This document shows positions 59,904 through 64,000 of a stretch of DNA of 64,000 nt, piece by piece. Every line of letters starts with the position of its first letter. Position 1 is the first letter of the stretch. Source of the DNA: Okapia johnstoni (lineage: Eukaryota; Chordata; Mammalia; Artiodactyla; Giraffidae); NCBI GenBank assembly GCA_024291935.2, contig CM044315.1, positions 79,962,385 to 80,026,384 of the forward strand, written 5' to 3'. The translations under genes and the position numbers were made by a program. A model generated the notes under the pieces. That model was not told the origin of the DNA. It did not search any database and was given only the letters and a program-made list of their open reading frames with translations.

Positions 59904-60193
59904 CAATGGACTTCCCTGGTGATACAATGGATAAGAATCTGCCTGCCAATGCTGGGGACACAGATTTGATCCCTGGCCCGGGAATACTCCTCATGCTGTG
60001 GAGCTAAACCTATGTGCCACAACTACTGCGCCCGTGCACCTAGAACCTGGGCTCCACAACAAGAGAAGCCACCACAATGTACTGAGATGGGGAGTTGCCC
60101 CTGATGCTGCAACTAGAGAAAGCCCATGAGCACCAATGAAGACCCAGCACAATCAAAAATAAGCAAAGAAATTTATAAATAATTTTTTAAAAA
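59904..60193 (+). repeat. CHR-type SINE with target-site duplication
   Basis: GGACTTCCCTGGTGATACAATGG to an A-rich tail, flanked by the 11-bp duplication AAGAATAGGGA at 59893-59903 and 60194-60204. Confidence 0.88.
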
Positions 60194-60257
60194 AAGAATA
60201 GGGATGGGTTGCATTGGAGATAAGATGGAGATGGCAATGAAGACAGATTCACCATCA

Positions 60258-60581
<324 letters not shown>

Positions 60582-60599
60582 CTAGACACACAGGGGTGC

Positions 60600-61560
60600 T
60601 GTTGTGCACAGGTTTTGTTTAGTCCACGGATCACTCTTCCTCTTCTTCATTGCCCGGTCATTGGTAATTCTTGTCCAATTACATTCCCACAAATATTTTA
60701 CAATATGCTTGTCATGTTGGCATTTTCTTTGGGATTGCATTGAATCTATAAATCTATTTGAAGAGACTAAGTACATTACTCTTCCAGTCCATAAACATGT
60801 CTTTCTATCTCTCTAGACCTTCTGTAGTGGTCATTGTGGCAGCACATAAACTGTTTTGATCCTCTGTAATGTCTATCATTAGAATTTTACCATTTTCCCT
60901 GAAGAGGTCTTGTACATATTTTGGTAGACTTATTCCTAGGACTTCATCTTTTTTAATACCATTGTGAGTTTTTTATTTCAGTTTTTGGTTTCTTTCAGGA
61001 ATGTGGAAATAAAATTGATTTTGTTAATGTAGGTTTTATGTCTAGCAACTGTGCTGTTTTAATTATTTATCTTTACATTATTTAAGGTTTTTAAATACCT
61101 AAAATCATGGGGTCTGCAAATAATGCCAGTTTTGTTTCTTCCTTCCCAGTCCTTCATCTTTTCATTTTTTCCCTTTTCATACATTACAGACTATGACCTC
61201 AAGGACAGTGCTGAATAGAAGTGATGATTGCAGGCATTCATGTCTTGTTCCAATCTCAAAAGGAAAGCTTTGTTACTTGCTACAGGATTTTTGTAAACAG
61301 CTTTTATCAGGCTAAGGAAATGTCATTCTATTCTTAGTTTGTTAGGAGTTTTCATGAATAGATATTAAATGTTACCAAGTGCTTTTTCTATGTCTATTGA
61401 AACTGTCATATGATTTTTCTTATAATTTGTGAATGTGGTGAATCAAACATCGATATTTTGAATGTGCAAACTAAATGTATTTATTAGTTGGATTTACATA
61501 TCTGAAATTCTGTCTTGGTTACTGTTGAAACAGCTTCCACACATTTCAGATTAACTTTTT
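60600..61560 (-). repeat. Decayed L1 ORF2, antisense
   Basis: CTTTGGGATTGCATTGAATCTATAAATC and TTCCTAGGACTTCATCTTTTTTAATACCATTG are typical antisense L1 ORF2 stretches. Confidence 0.72.
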
Positions 61561-62224
61561 TTTTAATGTTCATGTTAGAGGAGGGACTCTCTCACATTCA
61601 ACACCAAAATCTGTTTTCTGAAACCTCCAGCCAATCTTTTCCCACAGTTACCTGAACAAAAGGGTATAGGTCAACGCTCTAGTACTTTGACAATTAAATT
61701 CACTTTAGCTATTCCCTTTAAAAGTATGCAGTAAAATTGCAAATCAAAAGAGAAAACTGGAACCATTTGCAGTTTGGATGGATACAGAGCTTATTTCACC
61801 TTGATTCAATACCTTTTAATACATACTTGGCAGAATTTCTATAAATCTCGGCAACTTAATTCCACTTACTAAAATTTCACAGGAAAATCCAGTCTTTGAG
61901 CATAAAGGGTAATCTTACCTTTTCTTTATTGGTTAGCGCTTTTAAATTTTCTAAAAGAATAATTATTCATAATTTCTAGCAAGTACCGTAGCTTTTCCCC
62001 TCTCTCATTAAAATAAATCTCAATTGTACATTGTTTATTCAGTGTAAGCACACAGAATTTTTGAGCAGAGATGAAACCTTCTGGCTGTTTAGGTGAGTTG
62101 GCAGAGATCCTGACTCCTCATTCTTTTATCGAGAAACCACACCCAGCAGCTGTGACATAGCCACTGAAACAGCCTGTATCTCTTCAGCCTTGAAAAGACT
62201 TTGTATATCTCAAAAGCTTTGAGT
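61561..62224. other. Unassigned AT-rich DNA
   Basis: No repeat or gene recognised. Confidence 0.35.
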
Positions 62225-62615
62225 CTGTGAAGGGATAAATATAATGTGGTATATAGCTGAACTATTGTTCAGCTTTAAAAAGGAAGGAAAAGGGTGGGGG
62301 AATTGAATGAAGGTGGTCAAAAGGTACAAATCCTAGTCATAAGATAAATGAGGACTGGGCATGTAGTGGACAGCATGGGGACTCTAGTTAACACTGCTGT
62401 ATGGCATATTTGAAGGTTGCTAAGAGACTAGAACTTCTCAAGGGGAAAAAGGATTTTTTTTTAACTGTCTGAGGCAGTGAAAGTTAACTAAACTTACTGT
62501 GGTAATCATTTCACAGTACATGTATGTGAAGTTACTATGCTGTATACATTTAACTTATTCAGTGCTATATGTCCAGTATATCTCAATACAGGGGGAAAAT
62601 TAAACTAAAATTTAA
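62225..62615 (+). repeat. L1 3' UTR fragment
   Basis: GGTAATCATTTCACAGTACATG and GTCCAGTATATCTCAATA are typical of L1 3' ends. Confidence 0.6.
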
Positions 62616-62632
62616 AATTAAATTAAATTTTG

Positions 62633-62948
62633 GGCTTCCCTCATAGCTCAGTTGGTAAAGAATCCACCTGCTATGCAAGAGACCCCAGTTCGATTCCTGG
62701 GTCGGGAAGATCTGCTGGAGAAGGGATAGGCGACCCATTCCAGTATTCTTGGGCCTCCCTTGTGGCTCAGCTGGTAAAGAATCCACCTGCAATGCGGGAG
62801 ACCTGGGTTCGATCCCTGGGTTGGGAAGATCCCCTGAAGAAGGGAAAGGCTACCCACTCCAGTATTCTGGCCTGGAGAATCCATGGACTACATAGTCCAT
62901 GGTTCGCAAAGAGTTAGACACGACTGAATGACTTTCACTTCACTTCAC
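62633..62948 (+). repeat. Two tandem Bov-tA SINEs
   Basis: A truncated copy (62633-62750, stopping at CCAGTATTCTTGG) joins a full copy (62752-62948, ending in TTTCACTTCACTTCAC). Same arrangement as 41476-41803. Confidence 0.92.
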
Positions 62949-63180
62949 AGAGTAGTCAAAGCCATAGAAACAAAAAATAGAATGGTGGTTCTATTCAGGG
63001 GCTGGGTGGGAAGAGGAAATAGAGAGTTGCTTTATGAGTATAGAGTTTCGGTTTTGCAAGTTTTGAGATTGGTTGAACAACAATATGAATATACTTAACA
63101 CTACTAAACTGTACACTTAAAAATAATGAGACGGTACTTTATGTTATGTTTTATCCTAATTAAAAATTTTAAAAAGTGTA
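62949..63180 (+). repeat. L1 3' UTR fragment
   Basis: AATGGTGGTTCTATTCAGGGGCTGG and CACTACTAAACTGTACACTTAAAAATAATGAGA are typical of L1 3' ends. Confidence 0.6.
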
Positions 63181-63439
63181 GAATCTATATCTATATCAAT
63201 GTATCTGGCTATTAGCTAACAAAACAGATTTCTTTTTTTCCTTTGAGGCACCATCAGTATTTTGTTTTTAAAAGACGCTCATTAATTTTTAAATAATGCC
63301 AGCTACACCTACAGCTTAGCGCTGTAATAGCACAGGAAATCCGTTAGGGGTAGGAGTCTCACTGCTGAAGAGGAGAATCTGAGCTCTTTGCGGGGAGTAA
63401 GCTTGAAAACATTCTTTGGAGCAGTTGGAGCTATGTGTC

Positions 63440-63835
63440 TTTAAGAGCTGAATTGGGAGGTCATGATCCATATTCAAAGTCCTTTCCTGCCTGTATCCAC
63501 ATCTCAGCCACCTCAGCCCAACAGCCCCTCTAATTATATTTGGGGTGACATCCTTATGGCCTGGAGTGTCCACAATGTAATAATTTGGTTGTCTACTTTG
63601 TAAAATGTCAATGTCCATCATGACTTTCTTTTCCTTATCTTTGTTGATGCCATCTGAGACTGTACGTATGTGAATATGGATTTGCCAGCCTTTTTAGAGT
63701 GCTATCTATACCTATGCATAGTTCCTTTGTCTATATCACCCAAATGGCCCATCAATGACATCACCAAACCAATGACCACCAGGCTGAGCTGCTGATCCTC
63801 TACATTTTCTCCCTGTTCTGCAGTAACAAACAACA
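63440..63835 (-). pseudogene. HBS1L-like processed pseudogene fragment
   Basis: The minus strand, across frame changes, reads LSLVVIG, MGHLGDIDKGTMHRYR-stop-HSKKAGKS, then VDTPGHKDVTPNIIRGAV and an AEVA...KDFEYG part. This follows the GTPase domain of translation factors. TMHRY, SKKAGK and PGHKD-x-x-PN favour HBS1L (a ribosome-rescue GTPase) over EEF1A. The G1 P-loop (GHVDAGKS in the family) is deleted and stops and shifts occur, so it is dead. Confidence 0.65.
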
Positions 63836-63889
63836 CCTAGATCTTAGTGGTTTGAGTATGATTGTTGTGTTGTCCTGATGACTAATTAG

Positions 63890-64000
63890 GGCTTCTTAGG
63901 TGGCTCAAGTGGTAAAGAATTTACCTCCCAACGCAGGAAACGCAGGTTTGATCCCTAGGTGAGGAAAATCCCCTGGAGGAGAAAATCGGCAATCCACTCC
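63890..64000 (+). repeat. Bov-tA SINE, cut by the window end
   Basis: GGCTTCTTAGGTGGCTCAAGTGG to CGGCAATCCACTCC; continues beyond the window. Confidence 0.9.

Noticed and set aside
62633..62830. tRNA-like A and B box sequences
   Set aside because: These are tRNA-derived heads of Bov-tA SINEs; no complete cloverleaf tRNA gene is present here or in the other SINE copies.

Overview
The window is mammalian nuclear DNA from a ruminant (cattle, sheep, goat or a relative). The evidence is many BovB (RTE-type) LINE fragments, chimeric Bov-tA SINEs (tRNA-like head joined to a BovB tail), a second cetartiodactyl tRNA-derived SINE family (called CHR-type here), L1 pieces and older mammal-wide repeats. 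Genes are spliced and sparse, and most open frames in the window are by-products of repeats.

Two Kruppel-like zinc-finger genes lie tail to tail. On the + strand, a KLF18-like gene runs from a TATA promoter (TATAAAA at 2030) and a tiny first coding exon (2106-2123) to a stop at 12651. On the - strand, KLF17 runs from 36636 down to a stop at 23894 in three coding exons. Both have the same phase-1 intron inside the zinc-finger region and three C-terminal C2H2 fingers, as expected of paralogues. KLF17 (397 aa predicted) looks fully intact. The KLF18 model (494 aa) also has every splice site and frame open.

The most unusual feature is inside KLF18. A block carrying its 213-bp second coding exon is present three times in tandem (exons at 7343, 8711 and 10870). 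Every copy is exactly 213 bp, in phase 0, open and flanked by good splice sites. The first two blocks also carry broken relics of the start of the next exon. The large exon after the third copy holds three 81-bp (27-residue) coding repeats, and its first zinc finger has an atypical C-x3-C spacing.

Layout: 1-1101 BovB; 1102-2123 unique DNA, a MIR and the KLF18 promoter and exon 1; 2124-7342 KLF18 intron 1, mostly an antisense L1 with insertions; 7343-12651 the rest of KLF18; 12.7-23.4 kb intergenic DNA with repeats; 23.9-36.7 kb KLF17, whose 11-kb first intron holds SINEs, a long L1 (28.3-32.7 kb) and BovB; 36.7-44.9 kb KLF17 upstream DNA with a perfect 21-bp hairpin and many SINEs; 45-46.8 kb a BovB carrying nested BovB and L1 insertions; 47-51.4 kb L1; 51.8-55 kb a nearly full-length dead BovB; 55-64 kb mixed repeats, an HMGN2-like retrocopy (60.3-60.6 kb) and a decayed HBS1L-like retropseudogene (63.4-63.8 kb).

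Gene names rest on recognising protein motifs by eye. Repeat names are family-level recognitions from consensus memory, with boundaries good to roughly 10-30 bp unless target-site duplications are given. No database search was run.
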